Positions 28,130 to 37,572 of a stretch of 64,000 nucleotides of DNA are shown piece after piece (the stretch's first letter is position 1; each line of letters begins with the position of its first letter). The position numbers and the translations under genes were made by a program. This stretch comes from Serratia surfactantfaciens. GTDB taxonomy: Bacteria > Pseudomonadota > Gammaproteobacteria > Enterobacterales > Enterobacteriaceae. The DNA lies in the NCBI RefSeq assembly GCF_001642805.2, contig NZ_CP016948.1, forward strand, positions 434,001 through 498,000, given 5' to 3'. Under the pieces are notes generated by a model, which ran no database searches, was not told the DNA's origin, and was given only the letters and a program-made list of their open reading frames with translations.

Positions 28130-30841
28130 TCACTTCCTGGGTTTAAAACGCAGCAGCCGGTTGGCGTTGCTGACCACGGTAATGGACGACAGCGCCATCG
28201 CCGCGCCCGCCACCACCGGGCTGAGCAGCGTGCCGGTCAGCGGGTAGAGCACGCCGGCGGCGATCGGAATGCCCAGCGTATTGTAGATAAAGGCGCCGAA
28301 CAGGTTCTGCTTCATGTTGCGCAGCGTGGCCTTCGACAGCTCCACCGCATCCGCCACGCCGTGCAGGCTGTGGCGCATCAGGGTGATGGCGGCGGTCTCG
28401 ATGGCGATATCGCTGCCGCCGCCCATCGCGATGCCCACGTCGGCCTGCGCCAGCGCCGGGGCGTCGTTGATGCCGTCGCCGACCATCGCCACGCGTTGGC
28501 CCTGTGCCTGCAGCTGCTTGATCGCTGCCGCTTTGCCGTCCGGCAGCACCCCGGCAATCACCCGATCGATACCGGCCTCTTTGGCGATGGCGTTGGCGGT
28601 CACCGGGTTGTCGCCGGTCAGCATTACCAACTGATACCCCTGCTGGTGCAGGCGCTGCAGCGCCGCAACGCTGTCCTCGCGCAGCGGATCGCGAATGGCG
28701 AACAGCGCGGCCGGTTTCCCGTTAACGGCCAGCAGCACCGGCGTCACGCCGCGCTCGGCCTGGGCGCGCATCGGCGCTTCCAGTTCGGCGGTCGCAACCT
28801 GATGCTGCTCCAGCAGCGCGGCATTGCCCAGCAGCACCTGCACGCCGTCGATCTCTCCGCTGACGCCGGCGCCGCGCAGGGTGCGGAACTGCGCGACCTG
28901 CGGCAACGTTTGCCCGGCGGCGCGTTCCATGATGGCGCGCGCCAGCGGGTGGTTGGAGCCTTGTTCCAGCGCGGCGGCCCAGCCGATCGCCTGCTGTTCG
29001 CTGACCTGATTGAAGGTCAGGATCTCCACCACCTGTGGTTTCCCTTCGGTCAGGGTGCCGGTTTTGTCGAATACCAGGGTGTCCAACTGGCTGGCTTGCT
29101 GCAGGGCGTCGGCGTCGCGCACCAGCACGCCGAACTCCGCCGCGCGGCCGACGCCGGAGATGATCGACATCGGCGTCGCCAGGCCCAGGGCGCACGGACA
29201 GGCGATGATCAGCACCGTGGTGGCGATCACCAGCGTATAGACCAGCTGCGGCTGCGGGCCAAAGAAGTACCATATCGCTGCGCTGAACAGGGCGATCGCC
29301 ACTACCGCCGGCACGAACACCGCCGAGACGCGGTCAGCCAGTTGGCCAATCGCCGGTTTGCTGCTCTGCGCCTGACGCACCAGTTTGATGATGCGCGCGA
29401 GCGTGGTTTGGCTGCCGATGGCGGCGGCGCGGAACAGCACGCTGCCGTCGTCGACCACCGTCCCGGCATGCACCGTGTCGCCGGCGCCTTTCTGCTGCGG
29501 CACCGCTTCGCCGGTCAGCATCGCTTCATCAAGCCAGACTTCACCCTGTACGATTTCGCCGTCGACCGGCACGCGATCGCCGGTAGTCAGCCGCAGCGTC
29601 ATGCCGAGCTGCACCTCCGCCAGCGGGATATCGCGTTCGCCGTCGTCAGTCACCAGCCGGGCGGTGGGCGGCGTTAGATCCAACAGGCGCTCCAGCGCCT
29701 GCGAAGAACGCTGGCGAGCGCGCTGCTCCAGCGCATGGCCGAGGTTGATCAAACCGATGATCATCGCGCTGGCCTCGTAATAGAGGTGGCGCGCTTCCAT
29801 CGGGAAGAAATCGGGCCAAATGTTGACGGCGATCGAGTAGAGCCAGGCTGCGCCGGTGCCGAGCGCCACCAGAGTATCCATGGTGGCGCTGCCGTTCATC
29901 AGCGCGCGCCAGGCGTTGCGGTAGAAGTGCCCGCCGGCGAATACCATCACCGCCAGGGTGATGACGCCGACCAGCAGCCAGGGGCGCTGGGTTTCCGGCG
30001 TCAGCGTCATGCTGCCGCCGAACAGCCCCCAGGCCATCAGCGGGATCCCCAGCGCCAGACCGAGCGCCGCCTGCCAGCTAAAGCGCTTCATGTTGGCGCG
30101 AGCGGTCTGCTGTTGCCGTTCGCGACGTTCGGTTTCGTCCTGGATCATCTCGGCGCCGTAGCCGGCTTTTTCCACCGCCGCCACCAGCGCCTGCGCATCG
30201 GCGGCGCCGGTCACCAGCGCGCTGCGCTCCGCCAGATTGACGCGGGCGTGCTCCACGCCGGGGACGCTTTGCAGGGCCTGCTGCACTTTATTGACGCAGC
30301 TGGCGCAGGTCATGCCGCTGAGCAGCAGCTGTACGCTGTCGTCCGCGCTGTCGGTTGCCGGAAGGGAAGGTTGCGCCGCTGGCTGAACGTCCGGCAACGA
30401 AGGTGTTGCGTCAGTCAACGGCTCAGTTTTTGGGATGACGGTACCCGCCACGCTGGCGTGATAACCGGCGTGTTCTACTGCGGCGATCAGCGCCTGTGGA
30501 TCGGCATCGCCGTACACTTTCGCGCTGTCGATCTCGACGTCGGCGGCGAACACGCCCGGTACCGCTTCCAGCGCCTTGCGGGTGCTGCCGACGCAGTGCA
30601 TGCAGCTCAAGCCGCTCAGCTGCAGTTCGGTATCGGCGCGCGGCGCGACTTTGGCCTGATAACCGGCGGCGATCACGCTGTCGATCAGCGCGCTGTCCGG
30701 CGCTTCACCGGTCACTTTGGCGTATTGGACGTTAACCTCGGCCTGTTCGACATCGCTGCGGCTTTCCAGGGCTTTTTTCACCCGCTGCGCGCAGTTCATG
30801 CAGGACAACCCCTGTAATGCCAGCATAGTGGTGTGTGACAT
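28130..30841 (-). CDS. copA: Copper-exporting P1B-type ATPase CopA
   Basis: 903-residue inner-membrane Cu(I) exporter. There are three N-terminal metal-binding domains with CxxC motifs at C14/C17, C80/C83 and C179/C182, against two in E. coli CopA (834 aa); the extra domain accounts for the added length. The core shows TGE phosphatase LTGEAVP, the transmembrane metal site [11 protein letters not shown], phosphorylation motif [10 protein letters not shown], the HP dipeptide SNHPLA, and [15 protein letters not shown] CueR-type promoter lies 68 bases upstream. The pig operon lies upstream on the same strand. Confidence 0.97.
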   Translation of the reverse strand: MSHTTMLALQGLSCMNCAQRVKKALESRSDVEQAEVNVQYAKVTGEAPDSALIDSVIAAGYQAKVAPRADTELQLSGLSCMHCVGSTRKALEAVPGVFAADVEIDSAKVYGDADPQALIAAVEHAGYHASVAGTVIPKTEPLTDATPSLPDVQPAAQPSLPATDSADDSVQLLLSGMTCASCVNKVQQALQSVPGVEHARVNLAERSALVTGAADAQALVAAVEKAGYGAEMIQDETERRERQQQTARANMKRFSWQAALGLALGIPLMAWGLFGGSMTLTPETQRPWLLVGVITLAVMVFAGGHFYRNAWRALMNGSATMDTLVALGTGAAWLYSIAVNIWPDFFPMEARHLYYEASAMIIGLINLGHALEQRARQRSSQALERLLDLTPPTARLVTDDGERDIPLAEVQLGMTLRLTTGDRVPVDGEIVQGEVWLDEAMLTGEAVPQQKGAGDTVHAGTVVDDGSVLFRAAAIGSQTTLARIIKLVRQAQSSKPAIGQLADRVSAVFVPAVVAIALFSAAIWYFFGPQPQLVYTLVIATTVLIIACPCALGLATPMSIISGVGRAAEFGVLVRDADALQQASQLDTLVFDKTGTLTEGKPQVVEILTFNQVSEQQAIGWAAALEQGSNHPLARAIMERAAGQTLPQVAQFRTLRGAGVSGEIDGVQVLLGNAALLEQHQVATAELEAPMRAQAERGVTPVLLAVNGKPAALFAIRDPLREDSVAALQRLHQQGYQLVMLTGDNPVTANAIAKEAGIDRVIAGVLPDGKAAAIKQLQAQGQRVAMVGDGINDAPALAQADVGIAMGGGSDIAIETAAITLMRHSLHGVADAVELSKATLRNMKQNLFGAFIYNTLGIPIAAGVLYPLTGTLLSPVVAGAAMALSSITVVSNANRLLRFKPRK

Positions 30842-30908
30842 GATTGGACTCCTTGCTTAAGGGCGGTGTTTAAAGGTTGACCGCCTGACCTGTTTTCACT
30901 AAGAAGGG

Positions 30909-30939
30909 AGCTTAAACCTTCCAGCAAGGGTAAGGTCAA
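30909..30939 (-). promoter_or_regulatory. CueR-dependent copA promoter
   Basis: On the minus strand TTGACC (30934-30939) and TAAGCT (30909-30914) are spaced 19 bases apart, the long spacer typical of MerR-family promoters. The spacer holds the dyad ACCTT...AAGGT (30916-30936) known for CueR sites. The layout is nearly identical to the E. coli copA promoter, and cueR lies at 52395, beyond the pig operon. Confidence 0.92.
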
Positions 30940-31001
30940 GGCGGTTTTTACTTGCGCGGGCGTGGCGGTCGTTTTGTGTTGTATAACAAGGTGTTTTATC
31001 G

Positions 31002-31039
31002 GCGGCAGCGCGGTCGGCTTGCCCGAACCGCGCTGCCGC
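31002..31039 (-). terminator. GC-rich hairpin between pigN and copA
   Basis: A perfect 13-bp inverted repeat (GCGGCAGCGCGGT and its complement, 12-nt loop) directly follows the pigN stop. The minus-strand sequence after it is CGATAAAACACC, with no U-run, so it may be a processing or stability element or a weak terminator of the pig operon. Confidence 0.55.
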
Positions 31040-31046
31040 GTTGGGG

Positions 31047-31775
31047 TTACAGCACGAAAGGAATGAAACATTTAACCTGACGTTTATAGTTGCGCCAAAC
31101 CTCGCCGTAGCGCTTCTCGGCCATTTTCTCGCTTTTGGGAATGGCGTCGGCGAAATACTGCGCCAGGTTAGTCAGCGGTGCGATCAGGCCAAACAGGTTG
31201 CCGGCAAGCAGCCCGAAGCTGACGAAAATAAGAAAGTCGCCGAAATAATTCGGATGGCGCGCCAACCCCCAAAAGCCACTGTTCAGCAGCCGGCCTTTAT
31301 TGTTCGGATCCTGTTTGAAGCGCCGTTTTTGATAATCGCTGCCGAAGTGGAACAGCGTGCCTATCAGGTAGACCCCAATGGCCAGCCATTGCAGCGCGCC
31401 CCACGGCCCCTGCAGTCGGCTGGCCCAGTAGAAGGGCAGGCAGTACAGGCCGCCGAAGATCATGACCATCATCACCGCCAGCCATGGCACCTGCTGCGTG
31501 GGCATCACGTCCTTGAGTTTGGCCGCGGCGGTGTTGCCGTACCAACGTGTCAGCACGATGTTCATGCGCAGCAGGTACAGGCCGACCATGACAAGGATCA
31601 GGGCTTTGTGGCTCAGATCGCCCTCGCCGAAATAGCAATAGACCAGGGTAACCGGCCCCATGGCGTTGAACCCCCACAGAAACATCGGGCGAGTGTCCTG
31701 AGCGCCGCGGCTGGTAATAAACGCCAGCAGGGCAAGGATCAACAAAACAGCGGCCAAAGCAATCCATACGTTCAT
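31047..31775 (-). CDS. pigN: PigN, membrane methyltransferase-like protein of prodigiosin synthesis
   Basis: 242-residue polytopic membrane protein of the DUF1295/isoprenylcysteine methyltransferase-like fold. It has hydrophobic segments near residues 4-20, 33-48, 58-72, 95-115 and 130-145, and the C-terminal GLARHPNYFGDFLIFVSFGLLAGN, the RHPxY element of such methyltransferases. In prodigiosin producers PigN is needed, with PigF, for efficient methylation of the bipyrrole to MBC. Last gene of the operon, 18 bases after pigM. Confidence 0.9.
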   Translation of the reverse strand: MNVWIALAAVLLILALLAFITSRGAQDTRPMFLWGFNAMGPVTLVYCYFGEGDLSHKALILVMVGLYLLRMNIVLTRWYGNTAAAKLKDVMPTQQVPWLAVMMVMIFGGLYCLPFYWASRLQGPWGALQWLAIGVYLIGTLFHFGSDYQKRRFKQDPNNKGRLLNSGFWGLARHPNYFGDFLIFVSFGLLAGNLFGLIAPLTNLAQYFADAIPKSEKMAEKRYGEVWRNYKRQVKCFIPFVL

Positions 31776-31793
31776 TGTGTTCTCCTCAGCGGA

Positions 31794-32852
31794 TTAAGGG
31801 GAATCGTTCCCCGGGGGCGCGCATTCGCCGGATGGCGGCGCGGTCAAAATGCTTTGCCAGCTGCGTCTGGGTGCTGCGCTGCCCCATTGTTGCAGGTGGC
31901 CGAAGCGAGCAAAAAATACCGGGGGAGCACTGAGCGCCAGGGTTGCTGCGAGCTCGCGACGCGCCTCGGCGTGTTGCACCAGAACGCTGATCGGATGCAA
32001 TCCCCAACCCCAGTGTTGCAGCGTGAGCCACAGACGTCCAAGCCGCATGCCGGTGGCGAACAGGTGCTCGGCACTTTCGTCGTTCAGACACAGCGCCAGG
32101 TATTGCGGGCCTTCCGCGACGCGTTGCGCCAGCCCTTGCGCCATATAAGCCGGCAAGCGCAGCCCGGTCGCCAGCCGGCTTAAGCGAGGATGAAACGCCA
32201 CTTGGAAGAAGCGCTTGAATGCTGGGGATACCGGGCCAAACAGGTGGTGCAGGTGAAAACCGTCGTCGGTAGGCTGCCGTTCGTTGAAGCGGATGTATTG
32301 ATAGGTTTCGCGCCAGGCTTGGCGATCCGAGAAATCGAGCGCGGCGTGACGAGCGGTGAGCTGCGCGACCCGACGGCGAGCGCGTTCGTCACCTGCGATA
32401 CTGAGCGAACTCGCCGTTCCGTCGAACAAGGTCTGCAGCTGCATCCGTTGCGCTTCATTGATTGGCGTAGGCTGATAGGCCGCCCGTGCGGTATGCCGCT
32501 CGCCGATCAGCTGCGCCAATTGGCGATGGGTGGCTCGATCGGGCGCGGCAGGCGCGGCGGGGGCAAAGCTCAGTAAATGCGTGGGGCCATGCTCCCAACG
32601 CCAGGCGAGAGGCGAGCCTGCACAGTAGAGCAGCGCGCTGAGGTACTCGAAGAAAATCCCGCAGCTCATCAGCATCTCGCGTTCCAGCGAAGGCAGGCTC
32701 TGCAAGGCGCGACGGCGGTCGATAGCCAATCGGCCACATCGGGCGTCGGCGTCATAGTGGAGAGACCAGGGTTGGCAGTTGTGTGAAGAGGGCGCCTGCC
32801 GCGCGATGTCCACGGCCTGTTGCAGCGCCGCGGCGAAAAGGTCTTGGGTCAT
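31794..32852 (-). CDS. pigM: PigM, oxidoreductase making the bipyrrole aldehyde
   Basis: 352-residue protein with nitroreductase-like features: N-terminal DIARQAPSSHNCQPWSL, a RxAPSxxNxQPW-type FMN-binding signature, and a C-terminal GLHPISVLVQHAEARREL. In the pathway PigM oxidises 4-hydroxy-2,2'-bipyrrole-5-methanol to the carbaldehyde that PigF then methylates. The start at MTQDLFAAAL overlaps the pigL stop in an ATGA, indicating coupling; the longer frame to 32969 would run deep into pigL. Confidence 0.92.
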   Translation of the reverse strand: MTQDLFAAALQQAVDIARQAPSSHNCQPWSLHYDADARCGRLAIDRRRALQSLPSLEREMLMSCGIFFEYLSALLYCAGSPLAWRWEHGPTHLLSFAPAAPAAPDRATHRQLAQLIGERHTARAAYQPTPINEAQRMQLQTLFDGTASSLSIAGDERARRRVAQLTARHAALDFSDRQAWRETYQYIRFNERQPTDDGFHLHHLFGPVSPAFKRFFQVAFHPRLSRLATGLRLPAYMAQGLAQRVAEGPQYLALCLNDESAEHLFATGMRLGRLWLTLQHWGWGLHPISVLVQHAEARRELAATLALSAPPVFFARFGHLQQWGSAAPRRSWQSILTAPPSGECAPPGNDSP

Positions 32853-33496
32853 GATAAGGCTCCGAAAGCGGAAGGGGCGGGCAGGGAAAATACGGTAACG
32901 TTCGCTCTGAACGACATGCTTTCCTCCGCAGGAAAGCAGAGTGCGCATGCCCAGTCCAGGCTGCGCCACAGCCAGAAGCGTCTGCTCGCCAAACTGCCGT
33001 CGGCGCTTGAGACCAACCCGGTGTGCCAGTCGATGCCGATCGTCCGCAATTCGTAGGGCAGGCCGCGGCCGTGGCTTTTTAAAAATGCTTCGCGAATGGC
33101 CCAGACGGCGCAGGCCTGTATGCGTCCCAATCGCTGTTCCGCCTCGCCAAAGGCCCAGCGCAGCGCAGCGCCGGAGAAGGGGCGATAATGCTGCAGATCG
33201 ATGCCGAGCGGAATATCGCCGGTGGCGCTGGCGTACCAGGCATGCGAATGGCTGAGAGAAACGTGGCGGCGTCCCAGCAGGAGGTGTTCGCCGAACGGTT
33301 GTCCACTCGCCTCATGGCGCAGCGTAAAGCCGGTCGCGTCCCGCCGGCACCATGTCCGGTTCAGCAGCGCGACGGCCTGCGCCCGCGCGTGTTTTTTCAC
33401 CGCCGACAGATGCCGCAATCCCCGAACGGCGGCGCAGCGGTGGGGGCCGCCCAACGCGATGACGATACGCGGCGCCACGCTAAGCTCGATAACCAT
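32849..33496 (-). CDS. pigL: PigL, 4'-phosphopantetheinyl transferase
   Basis: 215-residue Sfp-type transferase that attaches the phosphopantetheine arm to PigG and the PigH carrier domains. The two signatures are visible: IPLGIDLQHYRP (metal-binding aspartate) and VWAIREAFLKSHGRGLPY (WxxKEAxxK-like, here REAFLK). Its start MVIELSVAP overlaps the end of pigK by 17 bases. The nearest GGAG is 12 bases away, so the exact start is not firm. It ends coupled to pigM. Confidence 0.9.
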   Translation of the reverse strand: MVIELSVAPRIVIALGGPHRCAAVRGLRHLSAVKKHARAQAVALLNRTWCRRDATGFTLRHEASGQPFGEHLLLGRRHVSLSHSHAWYASATGDIPLGIDLQHYRPFSGAALRWAFGEAEQRLGRIQACAVWAIREAFLKSHGRGLPYELRTIGIDWHTGLVSSADGSLASRRFWLWRSLDWACALCFPAEESMSFRANVTVFSLPAPSAFGALS

Positions 33497-33794
33497 CGGC
33501 GATGCGTTCTCCGCTGATTTCGTCAACGACTTCCGCCAACTGATTAAAGCGTTCAACCAGGCTTTGAAACAGCGGGGTTTGCATCTCGCGCTCGAACATT
33601 TTCAGCGAGTTCAGCTGAATGATTTCGATAAAGTGAAACGGCGCCTCCGCCGAAGGGCTGACTTCGATGACATCGAAGGCGCGTACCGCGTCGAGGTGGC
33701 GGCAAGCCTGGTAATCGGTCGTCTCCACCCAGTCGCGAAACGCGGCGCGGTGGGCGATGTCTTTTAGCCGAATCTTATGGACGATAATGTGCAT
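33480..33794 (-). CDS. pigK: PigK, small conserved prodigiosin-cluster protein
   Basis: 104-residue protein starting MHIIVHKIRLKDIAHRAAF and ending GERIADGYRA. The composition suggests a small alpha-beta (ferredoxin-like dimeric) fold with FDVIEVSPSAEAPFHFIEII as a central strand pair; I recognise no catalytic motif. It is placed by position as PigK, whose role in prodigiosin synthesis is not settled; a helper or chaperone role for another enzyme has been suggested. It begins 13 bases after pigJ, and pigL overlaps its 3' end. The open frame to 33956 lies inside pigJ and is rejected. Confidence 0.85.
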   Translation of the reverse strand: MHIIVHKIRLKDIAHRAAFRDWVETTDYQACRHLDAVRAFDVIEVSPSAEAPFHFIEIIQLNSLKMFEREMQTPLFQSLVERFNQLAEVVDEISGERIADGYRA

Positions 33795-33807
33795 CTGGGC
33801 GGCCTTT

Positions 33808-36096
33808 TTAAATGGGTTGATGGATAAGCAAATGGTAATTGATGCCACCGGTGCCAAAGCCGTTGATCGCCGCCCGACGCCCGTCTTCACCCTGTGGCCA
33901 GTCGAGCGCGATTTGCGGGATTTCGGCCGGGATCGCCACCAGCGGCAGTTCGGCATTCAATGTCGCCACCGGCGTGGGCGGGATTTGACCGTGTTCGAAA
34001 GCGCTCAGCACTTTGCACAGACTGAGCGCGCCGGCACCGGCGAAACAGTGGCCGAAGTTGTACTTCACCGAACCGATGTACAAAGGGGCGCGCGCGGCGC
34101 GGCGATACCCCTGATGCAATGACGCGACTTCTGCCCGATCGCCCAGTTCGGTGCCGGTGCCGTGCGCTTCGAGATACTGTATCTGGCGCGCTTCGACGGC
34201 GCTCAGGCTCTGGGTTTTTTCGATTGCCAACGCCTGGCCCTCGGGATCGGGCGCGGTCATGGAATAGCTGTCGCAAGATCCCGATATCGCTTCGATGGTG
34301 GCGATGGCCCGCGATGTCGCCTGGCCGGTCAGAATGAAGAAGCCGCCACCGTCGCCGGGAGTAAAACCGTCGGCTTGTCGGGCGAAAGGTCGCATACGCG
34401 AAGCGGAAAGCATCATTTGCGCGCTGCACAGCACCATATCGCGTTCGAGCGTCGCCGTTTCTATGCCGCCGACGAGCACCGCATCGTAGCGGCCGGCCTG
34501 TAACGCCCTGACCGCATTGTGCAAGGCGGCCAGCGAACTGGCGCAGGCCGCCTCGACCGCGTAGCAGTCCGCCTCGACGCCGAGCTGTTGCGCCAACAGC
34601 TGTGCGGTGCCGAGGCCGCAGGCGCCATGCCAGCTCCAGCGGTTGATCGCGGGTTGGGGCGGTGGCGAAAGGGGGACGCCGGCGGAAGGCAATGCCGGCC
34701 ACAGCGCGCTCATGGCCTGCTGTCGATCGGCGCTCAAAGACAGGTTGCTGGCGACGATAATGGCGATGCGTTCAAAGCGTCGCAGGCTGTCGGGCCACGC
34801 CGCGCAGCCGTTGAGGGCGTGCAGTTGTGTGACGTCGAGGCGCTGCTTTTTGGCCGGCATCATAGGCCGCGTCAGCTCAAGCCGCACCGGATCGTGCGTT
34901 GGGAAGCACATGGCGTGAGCGGTGTAGGCGCTGAGCTTTTGCGGCGTGGGTCGCACGAAGGCCCCGGGGTGCAACTGCTCGGGGCTGTGATCGCGCAGGG
35001 CGTCCTCACCGTTGCGCAAGGCCTGCCAGAAACGCGCTTTATCCAGCCCCTGCGCGGTGATGGGCTGATAGTCGATGATGCTGATGCGTGGCGAAGCCGT
35101 CGGTTTTAATGAGGGGGGAGACGCCGCGTCAATCCGCCAGCGATAGCCGGTGAACGAGTGGCCGGCGCACGTCTGTTGCCGTTGCAACAGCATGTCGAGG
35201 AGATGGCAGAAAATCTGATTGGCGCCGGCAAAATAGCCGGCGCTCGGCGCGGCATCCTGTCGTTCGGCGATCAGGGTCGACAATTGCGCGATCGCTGGCC
35301 ATCTCTGTTCCTTAGCGACGTCCAGCGGGCAAACGACCAGGCTGATCGCCCCCTCCAGCCAACAGGCCGAAGAGGAAACGCCCTGCGCCAACAGCATGTC
35401 CGCCTGGGGTTGATGGTGGAAGCATTGTACGGCGGTCAGTACCGCCATGCGGCTGTCGGCATGGCGAAAACAGTCTTGCGCCAACTGCAGCAAGCGCAGG
35501 CCGCCCAGATCGGCGCCGTCGAGGGTTTGGCATTTACCGCGCGTGCGGGCGAAATGGGCGATGCGCGCGGGAATACTGGAGGCCATTTCCCCTACGCGAT
35601 CGTGGGATGAACTGCCGAATGCCTGGGCTAGCGGCTGTTTGTAATCGTCAATCCGGCGCATGACCGCCGCCGGTGAGAGCCCCTGAGCGTCAAGCCGTTC
35701 GGCCAGCCTGCGCAGCGCGCCGATTTTGGTGGCGTTGCGATAGGCCGCATCACTGCCCAAATGGGTGGCGCAAAATTGATCGCAGCGGTCGCGTAACGCG
35801 TCGGATAACGTCAGATGCTGCATGGCGGCGGAGGCGGCCTGCAGCGCCAGGCGGGTCTCGCGGCTGACCGCCAGTCGAAACAGCGGCGGGATGGCGAATT
35901 TTTTGAAATCAAACGCGGCGTCGTCGATCTGGCGACCGCGGATCGGCGCGGCCGCATCGCTCCACGGCATGGGCGGCGGGGCGTCGAACAGCGCCGACCA
36001 GGCGGCGCCGTTGGACAGATCGATACGATCGATGCCGGGCAGTGCGCAGCCGATGCCGACCAGCGCCAGCGGCGCGGCATGAATTTCCTGGTTCAT
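33808..36096 (-). CDS. pigJ: PigJ, tandem ketosynthase of bipyrrole synthesis
   Basis: 762-residue protein with two ketosynthase-like halves. The N-terminal half starts [13 protein letters not shown], but where an active KS has a cysteine it reads [10 protein letters not shown] (about 191-200), so it looks non-catalytic. The C-terminal half has an intact triad: C518 in [10 protein letters not shown]645 in [12 protein letters not shown] and H683 in [12 protein letters not shown]. PigJ takes the pyrrolyl group from PigG and condenses it with malonyl carried on PigH. The start overlaps the pigI stop (ATGA). Confidence 0.92.
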   Translation of the reverse strand: MNQEIHAAPLALVGIGCALPGIDRIDLSNGAAWSALFDAPPPMPWSDAAAPIRGRQIDDAAFDFKKFAIPPLFRLAVSRETRLALQAASAAMQHLTLSDALRDRCDQFCATHLGSDAAYRNATKIGALRRLAERLDAQGLSPAAVMRRIDDYKQPLAQAFGSSSHDRVGEMASSIPARIAHFARTRGKCQTLDGADLGGLRLLQLAQDCFRHADSRMAVLTAVQCFHHQPQADMLLAQGVSSSACWLEGAISLVVCPLDVAKEQRWPAIAQLSTLIAERQDAAPSAGYFAGANQIFCHLLDMLLQRQQTCAGHSFTGYRWRIDAASPPSLKPTASPRISIIDYQPITAQGLDKARFWQALRNGEDALRDHSPEQLHPGAFVRPTPQKLSAYTAHAMCFPTHDPVRLELTRPMMPAKKQRLDVTQLHALNGCAAWPDSLRRFERIAIIVASNLSLSADRQQAMSALWPALPSAGVPLSPPPQPAINRWSWHGACGLGTAQLLAQQLGVEADCYAVEAACASSLAALHNAVRALQAGRYDAVLVGGIETATLERDMVLCSAQMMLSASRMRPFARQADGFTPGDGGGFFILTGQATSRAIATIEAISGSCDSYSMTAPDPEGQALAIEKTQSLSAVEARQIQYLEAHGTGTELGDRAEVASLHQGYRRAARAPLYIGSVKYNFGHCFAGAGALSLCKVLSAFEHGQIPPTPVATLNAELPLVAIPAEIPQIALDWPQGEDGRRAAINGFGTGGINYHLLIHQPI

Positions 36097-37568
36097 CGCG
36101 CGTTCACCTCGGACAAACGTCCTCTGTCCACCTTGCCGTTCGCGTTGGTGGGCAGGCTGTCGGCGACCACCAGTTGGCTGGGGAGCATATAGGCGGGCAG
36201 CCTGGGCTGCAGGAACTGCTTGAGCTCCAGCAGGTTGGGGCGGAGCGCGCCGGGATGGAGGGTGATCACGGCGATCAGTTTTTGCTTCAGCTCGCCGAGC
36301 TCGACATACAGTGCGGCCTGGCTGACCGAGGGATGGTGATGAAGGATCGATTCAATCTCACCCAATTCCACCCGGTAGCCGTTGATTTTCACCATGTCGT
36401 CCAGCCGGCCGCGGTAGACCAGCCCATTCGCCGTCGTCTCCACCCAGTCGCCGGTCGCGTGGCATTGGCGCGGATGCCATTCCGCTTGCCGCGATGAGGC
36501 GACGTTGCTGTAGCCGGGGGTAACGCACGGCCCGCCGATCAGCAATTCTCCGCGTCGGCCCGGCGTATCGTCAATCGGCTGCAGGCGCCCCTGTTCATCG
36601 ACCAACTGCGCCGTCAAGCCGGGCAACGGATGGCCGATGGGGATCTGCTCCAGCGTCGCCAACTGCGTTCGATCCAGCGCGTAGGCGGTGCAGACATTGG
36701 TTTCCGTCGGGCCATACCAGTTGCTGATGCGGCACCGGGCCGGCAGATGCGCAACCAGACGCCTCAGCGCGGCGGCCGGATAAGGCTCCCCGGCGAATGT
36801 GACCTGGCGCAGCGTTTTCACCGTCGACGGCGCCAGCAACGCGCTCTTTTCCAGCATGGCTAAAATCGAAGGCACGCTGTACCACAGGGTGACGCCGTGC
36901 GTTTGCAATCCGCGAACGAGAGCCTGGCAATCTTTCTGTTCATCTTCGCGCACGATCCAGGTCGCGGCGCCGGCGCAAACGCCGGCGAACAGATCGAAGG
37001 TGCTCAGATCAAAGGCGAAACTGGCATGGTTGGCCAGCACGTCTTGCGCCGTCAGTTGTGTATCGCTGACGGCCCAGCCGATGAAAAACCTCAGCATGTC
37101 ATGGGTGATTTGCACCCCTTTCGGGGTGCCTGTGGAGCCTGAAGTATAGAGAATGGCGGCGAGGGGAGAGCCGAGCGCGGCGATCGCTTCCGGCCAGGCG
37201 CCATTGAGATCGGTGCGGCCATCGAGCGCGCTCAACCAGTCCTCATCGACGATCAGCGCGGGTGAGGCGGCGGCGATAATGCGTTCGATGCGCGCCGTCG
37301 GTTGGCTGAAATCGATAGGGACATAGTGGTTGCCGCTCAGCCAACACGCGTACATGGCGGCGACGGCGTCGGGCCCTTTCTGCAGGTTGAGCAGCACGGC
37401 CTGCTGCTTCAACCCGGCATGTCGCAGCGCCGCCGCCATCATACAGGCGCGATCGGCCAGGCGACGATAGCTCCAGCGCCGATCGCCGCACAGCAGAGCG
37501 GTGCTTTCCGGCGCTTGGCGGGCGTGCCGGAACAGGGCTTCCAGTATCGGTGAAATGAAGGTTGCCAT
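36093..37568 (-). CDS. pigI: PigI, L-prolyl-AMP ligase
   Basis: 491-residue adenylation enzyme that activates L-proline as prolyl-AMP and loads it on carrier protein PigG. The A3 motif [12 protein letters not shown] is at about 141-152. [21 protein letters not shown], the [22 protein letters not shown] hinge region and a C-terminal NANGKVDR lysine motif are all visible. Start [13 protein letters not shown] lies 4 bases after the pigH stop; the longer frame to 37697 is inside pigH and rejected. Ends coupled to pigJ. Confidence 0.95.
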   Translation of the reverse strand: MATFISPILEALFRHARQAPESTALLCGDRRWSYRRLADRACMMAAALRHAGLKQQAVLLNLQKGPDAVAAMYACWLSGNHYVPIDFSQPTARIERIIAAASPALIVDEDWLSALDGRTDLNGAWPEAIAALGSPLAAILYTSGSTGTPKGVQITHDMLRFFIGWAVSDTQLTAQDVLANHASFAFDLSTFDLFAGVCAGAATWIVREDEQKDCQALVRGLQTHGVTLWYSVPSILAMLEKSALLAPSTVKTLRQVTFAGEPYPAAALRRLVAHLPARCRISNWYGPTETNVCTAYALDRTQLATLEQIPIGHPLPGLTAQLVDEQGRLQPIDDTPGRRGELLIGGPCVTPGYSNVASSRQAEWHPRQCHATGDWVETTANGLVYRGRLDDMVKINGYRVELGEIESILHHHPSVSQAALYVELGELKQKLIAVITLHPGALRPNLLELKQFLQPRLPAYMLPSQLVVADSLPTNANGKVDRGRLSEVNAR

Positions 37569-37572
37569 GATG

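Noticed and set aside
28022..29677. Open frame of 551 codons antisense to copA
   Set aside because: Shadow of copA; no recognisable domain.
30600..30680. Possible copA frameshift producing a stand-alone copper chaperone, as in E. coli
   Set aside because: After the first metal-binding domain I see GCC AAA G rather than the E. coli slippery CCC AAA G, and no clear early -1 stop plus structure, so I do not claim it.
30842..31046. A pigO gene after pigN
   Set aside because: pigO is known from Serratia sp. ATCC 39006 but here only the hairpin and the copA promoter follow pigN; no coding frame is present.
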